Source: Thermodesulfovibrio yellowstonii DSM 11347 (GTDB lineage: Bacteria; Nitrospirota; Thermodesulfovibrionia; Thermodesulfovibrionales; Thermodesulfovibrionaceae). Taken from it: a stretch of DNA of 64,000 bases. Of the stretch, positions 41,419 through 49,538 are shown piece by piece. Below the pieces are notes generated by a model. The model did not search any database, was not told the origin of the DNA, and was given only the letters and a program-made list of their open reading frames with translations. The stretch's first letter is position 1. Each line of letters opens with the position of its first letter. The position numbers and the translations under genes are program-made. The stretch spans positions 682,001 through 746,000 of the forward strand of contig NC_011296.1 in the NCBI RefSeq assembly GCF_000020985.1. The letters run 5' to 3'.

Positions 41419-43155
41419 ATGAAAAAGCTGCTTTTAATGTCTTTTTTTCTTCTGCTTATTTTTAATTTCTCAGCCTTTGCCTCTGAAGCAGAAAAATCAA
41501 AAGAAAATGTTGACATATTTTATATTTCAGGCTCAATTCTTGATTCCCATAAAGAGCCTGTAAGAGATGCTGAGATAAGTTTGCTTGTAAATGGAAAGCC
41601 TCATAAGTTAATTACAGACCATAAAGAAACGGATAAAACTTTGACGTCTTCACACGGAACTTTCCAGATGAACTTCCATCTTCCACAGGGTGGGATTGAT
41701 AAAGCAAAAATAGAAATTGAAATTGTAAAAAGTTCCTACAAAAGAACAACAATTGAGTTTAAAAAGGAGAATTTCGCTCAAAAAGGAAATGAGTTTTATT
41801 TAAGTAAAGACATAATAGTTCAACGCCATCTCGGACCAGCTTTCTGGATTGCAACAGCTGTCTTCTTACTTGCCTATGCTCTTATATCCTTTGAACTTCT
41901 TCACAGAACTGTGGCTGCTATGATAGGTGCAGCCACTATGCTAATACTTACCTACACTCTTGGAACTTTCAATCCAGAGTTTCACATAATCTCCTTTGAG
42001 AGAGCTATTCAGGCAATTGATATGAATGTCATCTTTCTTTTGATGGGTATGATGATTATCATTGGTGTGCTTAAACATACAGGAGTTTTCCAGTGGTGTG
42101 CCTACATGTCTTATAAGATTGCAAGAGGAAATATTATGATTCTTGCTGTTATATCTTGCTTTTTTATAGCATTCACCTCTGCTTTTCTTGATAATGTTAC
42201 AACAATGCTACTTTACACTCCAGTTCTTATTGAGATTGCCATAGCCCTTAAGATTAATCCTTTATCTCTCTTAATTCCTGGAATCATGGCATCAAATGTA
42301 GGTGGAACAGCAACCCTTATAGGTGACCCACCAAACATAATGATTGGCTCATACACAGGACTTACTTTCATGCAGTTTGTCTACGCTCTTACACCTGTAT
42401 GTATTATAGTTATGCTTGTTCTTGTTTTCTATAATAAATTTTTCTATTCCAAGGAATACAAAAAAGGCAAAGTTGATGATATTAATGCATTTATCAGCTA
42501 CTTAAGGGAAGAATACAAAATCACAGACAAAACCCTTCTTGGATATGGACTTTTCATAATGGCTCTTGTTGTGTCATTCTTTGCAACTCACGGTTTCTGG
42601 CATATGGAGGTGTCAATTCCTGCACTTTTTGGAGCGGGTGTTCTCTTTACCTACGCAGTTTTAACGAAGAAAGTAAAGATGCTTGAGCTGATTGAAAAAG
42701 ACATTGAATGGCCCACTTTGCTTTTCTTTATCTTTCTATTTATCATTGTTGGAGCAGTAGAAGAAGCAGGACTACTTGCTGTCATTGCAGACTGGGTTCA
42801 TAATTTATCAGCAGGAAATTTAACTGTTGCGATATGTTTGATACTTTGGGTCTCTGCCATAATGAGCGCTTTTGTTGACAACATTCCGTTCACTGCTACA
42901 ATGCTTCCTATTGTAGCCTATCTTACAAAGGTGATACCTGGAGCAGAAAGTAATGTTCTCTGGTGGGCACTGGCTCTTGGCGCATGCCTCGGTGGAAACG
43001 GAACATTGATAGGTGCTTCTGCTAATGTTGTTACAATAGGAATTGCTGAGTCTGCAGGGCATAAGATAAGCTTCTTTGGTTTCATGAAATATGCCTTTTT
43101 ATATATGATAATTAGTGTAGCCATCTGCAATGTATGGCTATTGCTTTTCTACTAA
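41419..43155 (+). CDS. ArsB/NhaD (IT superfamily) transporter with periplasmic domain
   Basis: 578 aa. A signal peptide (1-about 22) is followed by a beta-rich periplasmic domain (about 30-135; SGSILDSHKEPVRDAEISLLVNG, like carboxypeptidase-regulatory domains), then 11-12 membrane helices. The transporter part has the ArsB/NhaD signatures NVGGTATLIGDPPNIMIGSY (about 293-312) and LGGNGTLIGASANVV (about 530-545). Family members move arsenite, sodium/protons or dicarboxylates. The N-terminal add-on is unusual and may bind substrate or envelope partners. It belongs to the same transcript as the carbonic anhydrase gene. Confidence 0.87.
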   Translation: MKKLLLMSFFLLLIFNFSAFASEAEKSKENVDIFYISGSILDSHKEPVRDAEISLLVNGKPHKLITDHKETDKTLTSSHGTFQMNFHLPQGGIDKAKIEIEIVKSSYKRTTIEFKKENFAQKGNEFYLSKDIIVQRHLGPAFWIATAVFLLAYALISFELLHRTVAAMIGAATMLILTYTLGTFNPEFHIISFERAIQAIDMNVIFLLMGMMIIIGVLKHTGVFQWCAYMSYKIARGNIMILAVISCFFIAFTSAFLDNVTTMLLYTPVLIEIAIALKINPLSLLIPGIMASNVGGTATLIGDPPNIMIGSYTGLTFMQFVYALTPVCIIVMLVLVFYNKFFYSKEYKKGKVDDINAFISYLREEYKITDKTLLGYGLFIMALVVSFFATHGFWHMEVSIPALFGAGVLFTYAVLTKKVKMLELIEKDIEWPTLLFFIFLFIIVGAVEEAGLLAVIADWVHNLSAGNLTVAICLILWVSAIMSAFVDNIPFTATMLPIVAYLTKVIPGAESNVLWWALALGACLGGNGTLIGASANVVTIGIAESAGHKISFFGFMKYAFLYMIISVAICNVWLLLFY

Positions 43156-43170
43156 AAAGGAGGTTGGAAA

Positions 43171-44100
43171 ATGATAAACTGTCCCTTTGAAAAAGTTTTA
43201 CTTCCTGTTGACAGAAGTGAAAACTCCTTGAGAGCAATAAAATTTGCTGGGGCTTTACTTTCGGGAGTTGATTCTTCAGAAGTCACGCTTCTTTATGTAA
43301 TGACAGGAGGGTATCTAAGTGAAAGAATGAAAAATATTGATTTCAGGGCAGAGTTGATAAAAGAAACGCAGACTTTCAAAAAAATTCGTGAAAAACACAT
43401 TGAGGAAAACATAATACCTTTTCTGACAGAATATGAAGATAATCTTAAGAAATCAGGGTTTAAAGGAACTTTATCAAAATTAGTTGAAGAAGGTGAAGCA
43501 GGAAATAAAATCATTGAGGTTGCGACCCGTGAAAAATTCCAAACAGTAATTATGGCAAGAAGAGGAATGTCAGAGTGGAAGGGATATATTCTTGGGAGTG
43601 TTTCAAACAAGGTAATTCATGGTTTGCTCAATCAAAATATTTACATTGTAGGACAGAAGATAACAGAAAATCCCTTATCCCACATTCTACTTCCTGTGGA
43701 TGGTTCAGAATATTCAATGAAGGCAGTGCAGCATGCAGCATGTCTTGCAAAACAAGTAAAGGCTATACAAAAAATTACAATTCTAAGAGTAATTAATGTA
43801 TCTCTCTATCTTGAAAGAGTAAGACAAGGAATTGACCCTGAGGCAGAAGCAGAAGAAACTCTTTCAAAAGCAAAGAAAATTCTTACAGATGAAGGGGTTG
43901 AAACTGGATTAATTGAAACTAAGAGTGTTGTAGGATTTCCAAAAGATGAAATCATCAAGGAAGTGCAAGAATTTGGCTATAATCTTGTCATAATGGGACG
44001 TAAAGGGAGGTCTGCAATTAAAGACATTGTATTAGGGGGTGTAAGCTCATCAGTTCTAAATAACTGTTTTGAACAGACCATTGCAATAATTAATCAGTAG
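43171..44100 (+). CDS. Tandem universal stress protein (two UspA domains)
   Basis: 309 aa. First UspA domain about 5-160, second about 165-309. The second carries the nucleotide-binding loop G-x2-G-x9-G-x-S (GRKGRSAIKDIVLGGVSSS). The first has ARRGMSEWKGYILGSVSN, also close to consensus, so both may bind ATP. It follows the ArsB/NhaD-like transporter by 15 bp with AAGGAGG before the ATG. Like the 20629 USP it closes a transporter operon, which suggests an energy-sensing role in transport. Receiver genes follow after 9 bp. Confidence 0.93.
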   Translation: MINCPFEKVLLPVDRSENSLRAIKFAGALLSGVDSSEVTLLYVMTGGYLSERMKNIDFRAELIKETQTFKKIREKHIEENIIPFLTEYEDNLKKSGFKGTLSKLVEEGEAGNKIIEVATREKFQTVIMARRGMSEWKGYILGSVSNKVIHGLLNQNIYIVGQKITENPLSHILLPVDGSEYSMKAVQHAACLAKQVKAIQKITILRVINVSLYLERVRQGIDPEAEAEETLSKAKKILTDEGVETGLIETKSVVGFPKDEIIKEVQEFGYNLVIMGRKGRSAIKDIVLGGVSSSVLNNCFEQTIAIINQ

Positions 44101-44109
44101 GTAATCAAA

Positions 44110-44490
44110 TTGGAAAAACTGAAAATTCTTCTTGTTGATGATGAGGTTGATTTTGTAACTACTCTCTCGGAGAGACTTTCTATGAGGGAGTATGATGTAA
44201 AATTTGCTACATCTTCTATTGAAGCAATGCCTCTTTTTTACAGTTATTCTCCACATCTCATTATTCTTGATATAAGAATGCCTGAGATGAATGGAATAGA
44301 GTTTCTGAAGTTGATAAAAAAAATCAATCCAGCTACTGAAGTCATAATGCTTACTGCTTATGGAGATGTAAAATATGTTGAGGAGGCTATGAAAGAGGGA
44401 GCGCTGGAATATATAATTAAACCAATTGATATAAAAGAGCTTATAATAAAGATTGAGAGAGTTAGAGAAAAAATTAAACAAAGGGGGTAA
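44110..44490 (+). CDS. Single-domain response regulator
   Basis: 126 aa receiver. The start is TTG at 44110 (EKLKILLVDDEVDF). The phospho-aspartate lies in LIILDIRMPEMNG, the threonine in MLTAYG, the lysine in YIIKPID. There is no output domain; only a short amphipathic tail (KIERVREKIKQRG). It follows the USP gene by 9 bp and the next receiver starts 6 bp after its stop. A cognate kinase is not adjacent; the 32474 or 50539 kinases are candidates. Confidence 0.92.
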   Translation: MEKLKILLVDDEVDFVTTLSERLSMREYDVKFATSSIEAMPLFYSYSPHLIILDIRMPEMNGIEFLKLIKKINPATEVIMLTAYGDVKYVEEAMKEGALEYIIKPIDIKELIIKIERVREKIKQRG

Positions 44491-44496
44491 TTTCAG

Positions 44497-44940
44497 ATGT
44501 CAAATGAGGAGCTTAAGGCAAATGTTTTATTGGTAGATGATGAAGAACAGTTTTTGAAAGTGGTTTCACAGAGACTTGGTATGAGAGGACTCAAGGTAGA
44601 AGCTGCTACAACTGGTGAAGAAGCAATTAAAAAGGCTGATCAAAGGGACTTTGATGCAATTATTCTTGACCTTGTAATGCCTGGGAAAAGTGGGATAGAA
44701 GTTTTAAAAGAGATAAAAGCTAAACATCCTGATTTACAGATAATTATTCTTACAGGACACGGGACAGTTGAAGCAGGAGTTGAGGCAATCAAAGAAGGAG
44801 CAATTGATTTTATGCAAAAGCCAGTTGATTTTGAAAAGCTTATGAAGAAAATAGAGGAGGCAAAAAACAAGAGATTTCTAATAATAGAGAAGAAACACGA
44901 GGAACATCTAAAAGAAATTCTTCAGAGTAAGCCTTGGTAG
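44497..44940 (+). CDS. Single-domain response regulator with C-terminal tail
   Basis: 147 aa. The receiver is canonical (LLVDDEEQF; AIILDLVMPGKSG; ILTGHG; MQKPVD). Residues about 122-147 form a charged helical tail (KKHEEHLKEILQSKPW). This receiver shares its MRGLKVEAATTGEEAIKKA style with the 49079 receiver (MRELKPDTAYSGEEAIKYA), so they are close paralogues. It is the last gene of the 37888-44940 set. A strong hairpin follows 6 bp after the stop. Confidence 0.92.
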   Translation: MSNEELKANVLLVDDEEQFLKVVSQRLGMRGLKVEAATTGEEAIKKADQRDFDAIILDLVMPGKSGIEVLKEIKAKHPDLQIIILTGHGTVEAGVEAIKEGAIDFMQKPVDFEKLMKKIEEAKNKRFLIIEKKHEEHLKEILQSKPW

Positions 44941-44946
44941 AGGGTA

Positions 44947-44969
44947 GGCTGGGTCGCTGCGACCCAGCC
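44947..44969 (+). terminator. GC-rich hairpin ending the transporter-receiver operon
   Basis: GGCTGGGTCGC and GCGACCCAGCC form a perfect 11 bp stem with a 1 nt centre, 6 bp after the stop of the last receiver gene. There is no T-tract, so termination may need Rho, or the stem protects the 3' end. Confidence 0.6.
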
Positions 44970-45080
44970 ATATGGAGAAACATGCTGACTTCATTTAGAC
45001 AACTAAGTATGATTTTCCTCTAATGCAATGTTCTTAGCATTAAGGAAATTAATGCTTTTTGAGTTCCTTTGCCAGATATA

Positions 45081-45089
45081 TGATATAAT
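45081..45089 (+). promoter_or_regulatory. Extended -10 promoter of the restriction-modification operon
   Basis: TGATATAAT at 45081-45089 is an extended -10 (TG-N-TATAAT). The -35 is weak. It lies 58 bp upstream of the methyltransferase start. Confidence 0.5.
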
Positions 45090-45147
45090 TTTTAATAGTT
45101 TCATTCGTAAAATCTTATGATTGTTTTAATCAAGAGGAATAGAAAGG

Positions 45148-46317
45148 ATGCAAAATTTTAAAAGTGTAATTTTTGCATGTACAAATAAAAGTCAAGAAGA
45201 ATGTTTTGTCAGAAAACTTTTTGGCACAAACAAAATCTATAGTGATAAAGTATTGTCAATTGAAAAGGGCGACATTCTTTTTCTCCTCAACATAGATACT
45301 GACACTATTTTTGGTCCTTTTATAGCTGACTCTAAGGGAGGAAAAAATATTGTGCCTGAGGCTTGGCAGGGAAGATATCCCTATCAGGTGAAAGTTGTCA
45401 CAAACGGAGAGATAAAATCATTAAAAAATGCAAAGCAAATTCTCTCAAAATTAAATATTGAATGGCAGACTCATATAGTTGACCGTAAAAAAACTCAAAT
45501 TTTGCTCAATTTATTAGACAATCCTAATTTAGACCTAAGTATGATTAAGCTTCCGAAATCTGAGCAACACGAAAAACCCAGATTAGAAGCGACTACCTTG
45601 TGGGATTACCCCAAACAGAGTTATGGCAAAACCCCTAAGGGAAATAATAAATATCCAGGTGTCACACCTGCCTTTATTATATACAATCTTCTAAAAAGAT
45701 ACACAGAACCGGGAGACCTTGTTTTAGACCCTATGGCAGGTAGCGGAACAACTTTTGATGTATGTAGAGAAGAAGGAAGAAGATGCATAGCCTTTGATAT
45801 CTCACCTACACGTTCAGAGATTATTCAAAATGACGCACGTAGTATTCCTCTTGATAATGAGTCTGTTGATATGATTTTCATTGATTCGCCATATGGAGAT
45901 AACATCAGATACAATGAAAATCCAAATTGTATAGGTAAAATCTCTGCTGAAACAGAGGATTTCTATAATGAACTTGAGAAGGTTATGAAAGAATGCCATA
46001 GAGTTTTAAAACCTGGAAAGATTCTGGCATGGCTTATTGGTGACCAATGGGTAAAGAAAAAATTTACTCCGGTTGGCTTTAGAATATTTGAAAGGCTATG
46101 TAAATACTTTGAACCCGTTGATATAATCTGTGTAGTGAGAAGGGGGCAAACGTCAAATACTGGTGTTTGGTATAACCGCGCGATAAGATTTAACTTTTAT
46201 TTGAGAGGGTTTAAATATCTTCATATCATGCGGAAACCCGATATAAAAACTAAAGAGAGTAAAACAAAGAGAAAAATAAATTGGACTCAATACGAAAGAA
46301 AAAATGAAGATAAATAA
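45148..46317 (+). CDS. DNA methyltransferase with N-terminal DCD domain
   Basis: 389 aa. Residues about 5-85 match the DCD domain of the PUA/EVE-like superfamily (IFACTNKSQEECFVRKLFG; GDILFLLN; FGPFIADSKGGKNIVPEAW; YPYQVKV). DCD and EVE domains are proposed readers of modified bases. Residues about 150-350 are an amino-methyltransferase. LWDYPKQSYG and PAFIIYNLLKRYTEPGD come before motif I (LVLDPMAGSGTT, 191-202), and motif IV is D246-S-P-Y249. The order X-I-IV indicates a gamma-like N4-cytosine or N6-adenine enzyme. The start of the endonuclease gene overlaps its end by 14 bp, so this is the modification half of a type II system. Confidence 0.87.
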   Translation: MQNFKSVIFACTNKSQEECFVRKLFGTNKIYSDKVLSIEKGDILFLLNIDTDTIFGPFIADSKGGKNIVPEAWQGRYPYQVKVVTNGEIKSLKNAKQILSKLNIEWQTHIVDRKKTQILLNLLDNPNLDLSMIKLPKSEQHEKPRLEATTLWDYPKQSYGKTPKGNNKYPGVTPAFIIYNLLKRYTEPGDLVLDPMAGSGTTFDVCREEGRRCIAFDISPTRSEIIQNDARSIPLDNESVDMIFIDSPYGDNIRYNENPNCIGKISAETEDFYNELEKVMKECHRVLKPGKILAWLIGDQWVKKKFTPVGFRIFERLCKYFEPVDIICVVRRGQTSNTGVWYNRAIRFNFYLRGFKYLHIMRKPDIKTKESKTKRKINWTQYERKNEDK

Positions 46318-46990
46318 GCTTTTGAAGCTTTATGAAGATTACAAAGAAAAGTATGGAGATAAGGTTTACAACTATATCTCAGATTTGCTAAAAGAAGCTA
46401 AAAACATTCACAAGGAAGACTGGGAAAAATCTCCCACTCCAAACAGAGATCATGAACAGTCATGGAGGGCTTTTAAAGGTAAGAATTTAGAAAAATTAAT
46501 ACTTTACATAATAAAAGACCAAGTTGAAAGGCTTGGTCTGAAAATTGTAGAAGGAAATACGCTTGAGAGAAAAAGTAGTGAAAATTTAACTGAAGAATTA
46601 AACAGGGTTAAGAGGAATTTACTCATTCACTACGGAGAATTTGGTTCTCATCTTCCAGATGTTGATTTGATAATCTATAATCCAAAAAATTGCGAGGTTA
46701 TTGCAGTAATATCAAGTAAAGTAACTTTGCGTGAAAGAATTGCTCAAACAGGGTATTGGAAATTAAAGCTATCCACTGATTGCGTTACAAAAAATATAAA
46801 AGTTTTCTTTATAACACCTGATGAAGATGGAACACTTACCAAGAAAATACCTGCCAAAAAAGGAAGAGCCATAGTAGAGGTTGATACTGATGGTTGTTAT
46901 GTAATGAGTGATGTCAAGATTGAAGAATCAGATAAAGTAAAAAATTTTTCTAACTTCATTCAAGATTTAAAAAAGTTGCTGAACAACTAA
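46304..46990 (+). CDS. Type II restriction endonuclease, PD-(D/E)XK, CCGG-family-like
   Basis: 228 aa. SWRAFKGKNLEKLI (about residues 51-64) is typical of the helix before the nuclease core. The catalytic site is PDVDLIIYN followed by VISSKVTLRERIAQ (about 113-150), that is D...S-x-K. The LRER segment resembles the R-(D/E)-R motif with which CCGG-family enzymes (such as BsaWI, Cfr10I, NgoMIV) read CCGG. The target site is therefore guessed to contain CCGG; this is weak. It is coupled to the methyltransferase by a 14 bp overlap. An inverted repeat (TTTTCCC...GGGGAAAA, 46991-47031) follows and may end the transcript. Confidence 0.8.
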   Translation: MKINKLLKLYEDYKEKYGDKVYNYISDLLKEAKNIHKEDWEKSPTPNRDHEQSWRAFKGKNLEKLILYIIKDQVERLGLKIVEGNTLERKSSENLTEELNRVKRNLLIHYGEFGSHLPDVDLIIYNPKNCEVIAVISSKVTLRERIAQTGYWKLKLSTDCVTKNIKVFFITPDEDGTLTKKIPAKKGRAIVEVDTDGCYVMSDVKIEESDKVKNFSNFIQDLKKLLNN

Positions 46991-47304
46991 TTTTCCCTGA
47001 ATTCTTTTCAAAAGAAAAAATCTGGGGAAAACACTTATTCTACTTCTAAAATCAGATAAAGAATTTTGACTTTAAACAAGGGAGGAGATTCCTCGGCTAC
47101 TTCCGCAGCCTCGGAATGACGAGAAGTTTTGTCACCATAAAGGAAACTTCATTTTTGTTTTTTAGAAGTCACCTACATTGTGTTGTTAAAGATTTAATGA
47201 ATTTGCTAAATGATACTCCATTGAATACACTAATTTCTGTCACCCTGACGCAAAGCCGAAGGGTCTCCTTTTCTGTTAAATTAGTTATGGTTTTTGAAAT
47301 GATA
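46991..47304. repeat. 314 bp gene-free region: 3' inverted repeat and dispersed modules
   Basis: An imperfect hairpin (TTTTCCCTGA...TCTGGGGAAAA with inner CTTTTCAAAAG) occupies 46991-47031. From about 47081 come repeat modules of the type seen at 23100-23480: GGAGGAGATTCCTCGGCT...GCCTCGGAATGACG and GTCACCCTGACGCAAAGCCGAAGGGTCTCC. No credible gene is present. The downstream genes are on the other strand. Confidence 0.6.
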
Positions 47305-47718
47305 TCAATGTCCGCCTACATGTAAAAGTCCTGATGCAGCAAGTATTAAAATCAAGCATTCCGCCAAAGCAAATATGAAATAGGCTATATCTTTCTTTCT
47401 CAAAAAAATCGGTAGTATTCTAATATAACAAAGTATGGTTACAGCTCCGAGAAATGCTACAGGAACAAAGTTTAAAAAGTCTCCTTTTGTAACCATACTT
47501 AACCATGCCCAGCCAGCCTGAATTCCTGCAGAGGACAAATATTCATGAGCCTTTAGTTTCCAGTATTTAGGAAGGTCTGATATGGGTATCTGGGGAGAAA
47601 GTATTCCTGTAATATAAATTATGAATGTTATAATAAGCAAAAGAAGTCCTATTTTCATCCCACAGTCAAGCCATTTTGCATAGGCAATCTGTTCTTCTTT
47701 AATCTGATGTTTTGTCAT
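47305..47718 (-). CDS. Small membrane protein encoded with TauE
   Basis: 137 aa with three or four membrane helices: about 22-42 (MKIGLLLLIITFIIYITGIL), a re-entrant or weak segment around 70-85, about 87-105, and about 112-132. The N-terminus has EEQIAYAKWLDCGMK. I do not recognise a named family, though small four-helix companions beside TauE genes are common in sulfur-metabolising bacteria. It starts 13 bp after the TauE stop, with a GGAGG-type site (AATGGAGGTTAAG) before the ATG, so it is the second gene of a two-gene operon. Confidence 0.68.
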   Translation of the reverse strand: MTKHQIKEEQIAYAKWLDCGMKIGLLLLIITFIIYITGILSPQIPISDLPKYWKLKAHEYLSSAGIQAGWAWLSMVTKGDFLNFVPVAFLGAVTILCYIRILPIFLRKKDIAYFIFALAECLILILAASGLLHVGGH

Positions 47719-47731
47719 TTCTTAACCTCCA

Positions 47732-48676
47732 TTATTTCCAAATTCCAAGTCCTTTAAGCAATGCTCTTAAGCCTGCAAAAAGAAGCATTGCAATAACAAT
47801 ATATCTAACTATCTTTGGTTTAGCTACGGCAAGGATTCTCACTCCAACTACTGAACCAAGCATTATACCCACAATACTCGGAGCAACCATCATTGGTAGA
47901 ACCGCACCATTGTTAAGATAAATCCATGCTGCAGATGTATCTGTGATTGAGAGAAGAAATTTACTTGTAGCAACAGAGACTTTTAATGGTGCTCCCATTA
48001 AAAGATTCAAAACTGGAACATTTGCCCATCCAGCACCAAGTCCAAACATACCTGCCATTATTCCAATGGCGATGAAAAGAACAAGAGCTTGTGGAGTTCT
48101 ATGCACTTTCCACTCAATCTCTTTTCCTGTTGATATTTCGTGATATATACCATTTATTTTTAGTGCCTGTGAAAGAGCATCTGCTTTCTTAACTTCAGGA
48201 TATTCAGATTTTTTTGCAAGAAGCATTATTGCTACAATCATAAGAATTGTTGCGCCCAAAGCAATATTGACAATGTTAGGCGGAAGAGCAAGTCCTATCA
48301 TAGCACCAACTATGGCAGAAGCTGAAGCAATAAGAGCGAGAGGTATTGCTAACCTTAAATCTGCAAAGCCTCTTTTTAAGAGTCCCGGTCCTGCAGCAAG
48401 GGCACCTGCCAGGGCAACAAAAAGTCCAGCACCTCTTACAAAATCCATATTAAACGGGAAGAAACCACCAACTATTGGAACAAAAAGAACACCGCCTCCG
48501 ACTCCACCTAATACAGCCAAAACTCCGAGTATAAATGTAACAACAAACAAAATAAGGGGCCATGCCCACCATGGCATAGAACTGTCTGAAGGAGTTATTG
48601 TATCAGCAAAAACTGGCGAAACAGCAAGCAGAGAAAAGACTAAAAGAATAAGCAAACTCAGAGACCTTATGTTCAT
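47732..48676 (-). CDS. TauE/SafE-family anion exporter
   Basis: 314 aa. A cleavable-looking N-terminal signal (SLLILLVFSLLAVSPVFAD) is followed by eight membrane helices in two repeats. The repeat signatures are GVLAVLGGVGGGVLFVP (about 50-66) and GIMAGMFGLGAGWANVPVL (about 205-223). A hydrophilic loop (about 155-190) lies between. It is more compact than the TauE at 18610 and only distantly related. Family members export sulfite, sulfoacetate or thiosulfate-type anions. AGGAGGT precedes the ATG. It is divergent from the receiver at 49079, with a MITE-like element between. Confidence 0.88.
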   Translation of the reverse strand: MNIRSLSLLILLVFSLLAVSPVFADTITPSDSSMPWWAWPLILFVVTFILGVLAVLGGVGGGVLFVPIVGGFFPFNMDFVRGAGLFVALAGALAAGPGLLKRGFADLRLAIPLALIASASAIVGAMIGLALPPNIVNIALGATILMIVAIMLLAKKSEYPEVKKADALSQALKINGIYHEISTGKEIEWKVHRTPQALVLFIAIGIMAGMFGLGAGWANVPVLNLLMGAPLKVSVATSKFLLSITDTSAAWIYLNNGAVLPMMVAPSIVGIMLGSVVGVRILAVAKPKIVRYIVIAMLLFAGLRALLKGLGIWK

Positions 48677-48819
48677 TCTAACCTCCTAATGTTTTAGATG
48701 TAAGATTATAAAATTATTACATAAATGAATGGGAAAAAGGTTATTATAATTTTTTATAGCCAGATAATTTATAATTGCTTTACATTTTTTTGCAGTTTTT
48801 TTATTATTATGTAAAGAAC

Positions 48820-49055
48820 GAGACTGTTCAATAATTAAGGGTCATCCCGAGGGCTTTGCCCGAGGGATCTCTTCCTTTAACCGAGGAGATTCCTCGTCGC
48901 TAACACTCCTCGGAATGACACTTTGATTGTCACCCTGAGCGTAAGCAAAGGGTTTCCTCCTTTGGAGGCGAGGAATGACAGTTAGAGGTAATTAAGAGAT
49001 CTAAGGACTTGTGGTTCATTGATTTTCAATAAACTACAAGTTTTTGAACAGTCTC
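48820..49055 (+). mobile_element. MITE-like element, copy A (236 bp)
   Basis: The ends are GAGACTGTTCAA (48820-48831) and TTGAACAGTCTC (49044-49055), a perfect 12 bp terminal inverted repeat. Inside the right end ACTTGTGGTTCATTGA pairs with TCAATAAACTACAAGT (two G-U type mismatches). The middle is filled with TCATTCCGAG- and CCCTGAGCG-type modules. Copy B at 58795 shares both ends but differs in the centre. It lies 23 bp upstream of the receiver gene, so it forms that gene's 5' region. No transposase is encoded. Confidence 0.75.
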
Positions 49056-49078
49056 TAAAGAATATCCAGGAGGTAAAA

Positions 49079-49537
49079 ATGGGAAGGCAGATGAGAGTTT
49101 TACTTGTAGATGATGAAGTAGAGTTTGTAAAAACTCTTGCCAAAAGACTTGAGATGCGGGAACTTAAACCAGATACAGCATACAGTGGTGAGGAAGCAAT
49201 AAAATATGCAGAAGAACAGGAACCAGATGTTATTGTTCTTGACTTGCGCATGCCCGGAATGGACGGAATTGAGGTTTTAAGACAGATCAGACAGGCATAT
49301 CCAACAACGCAGGTTATTATTCTAACTGCTCATGGAACAGAAAAAGATAAGGAAGAAGCAGAAAAACTCGGAGCTTATGAATTTTTGAGAAAACCCGTTG
49401 ATATTGAAACTTTAATGGACAAAATCAAGGGTGCTTATCAGAGAAAGCTTGAGCTTACAATGTCTGCAATTGCCTTTGCTGAAGAGGGTGAATTTGACAC
49501 AGCAAGAAAAATAATGGAAAACAAGGAAGAAAAATAA
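49079..49537 (+). CDS. Single-domain response regulator with TauE-associated tail motif
   Basis: 152 aa from ATG at 49079 (AGGAGG 8 nt upstream; an in-frame ATG at 49019 lies inside the MITE-like element and is unlikely). The receiver is canonical (LLVDDEVEF; VIVLDLRMPGMDG; ILTAHG; LRKPVD). The last 30 residues (about 122-152) are an extra amphipathic segment, ELTMSAIAFAEEGEFDTARK. A related pattern occurs in the small ORF at 18392 and at the N-terminus of the TauE at 18610. It is divergent from the second TauE gene, which it may serve. Confidence 0.9.
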   Translation: MGRQMRVLLVDDEVEFVKTLAKRLEMRELKPDTAYSGEEAIKYAEEQEPDVIVLDLRMPGMDGIEVLRQIRQAYPTTQVIILTAHGTEKDKEEAEKLGAYEFLRKPVDIETLMDKIKGAYQRKLELTMSAIAFAEEGEFDTARKIMENKEEK

Positions 49538-49538
49538 T

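Noticed and set aside
44941-45147. GC-rich hairpin region considered as tRNA or small RNA.
   Set aside because: It is a single 11 bp stem with no cloverleaf or CCA arm. No tRNA or rRNA gene was recognised in the window.
48267-48689. A 140-codon open frame on the plus strand across the TauE gene.
   Set aside because: It is antisense to a clear membrane transporter gene; its Ala/Thr/Pro-rich product reflects the complement of hydrophobic codons.
49019-49078. Upstream ATG of the 49079 receiver.
   Set aside because: It lies within the right end of the MITE-like element, and AGGAGG stands directly before the ATG at 49079.
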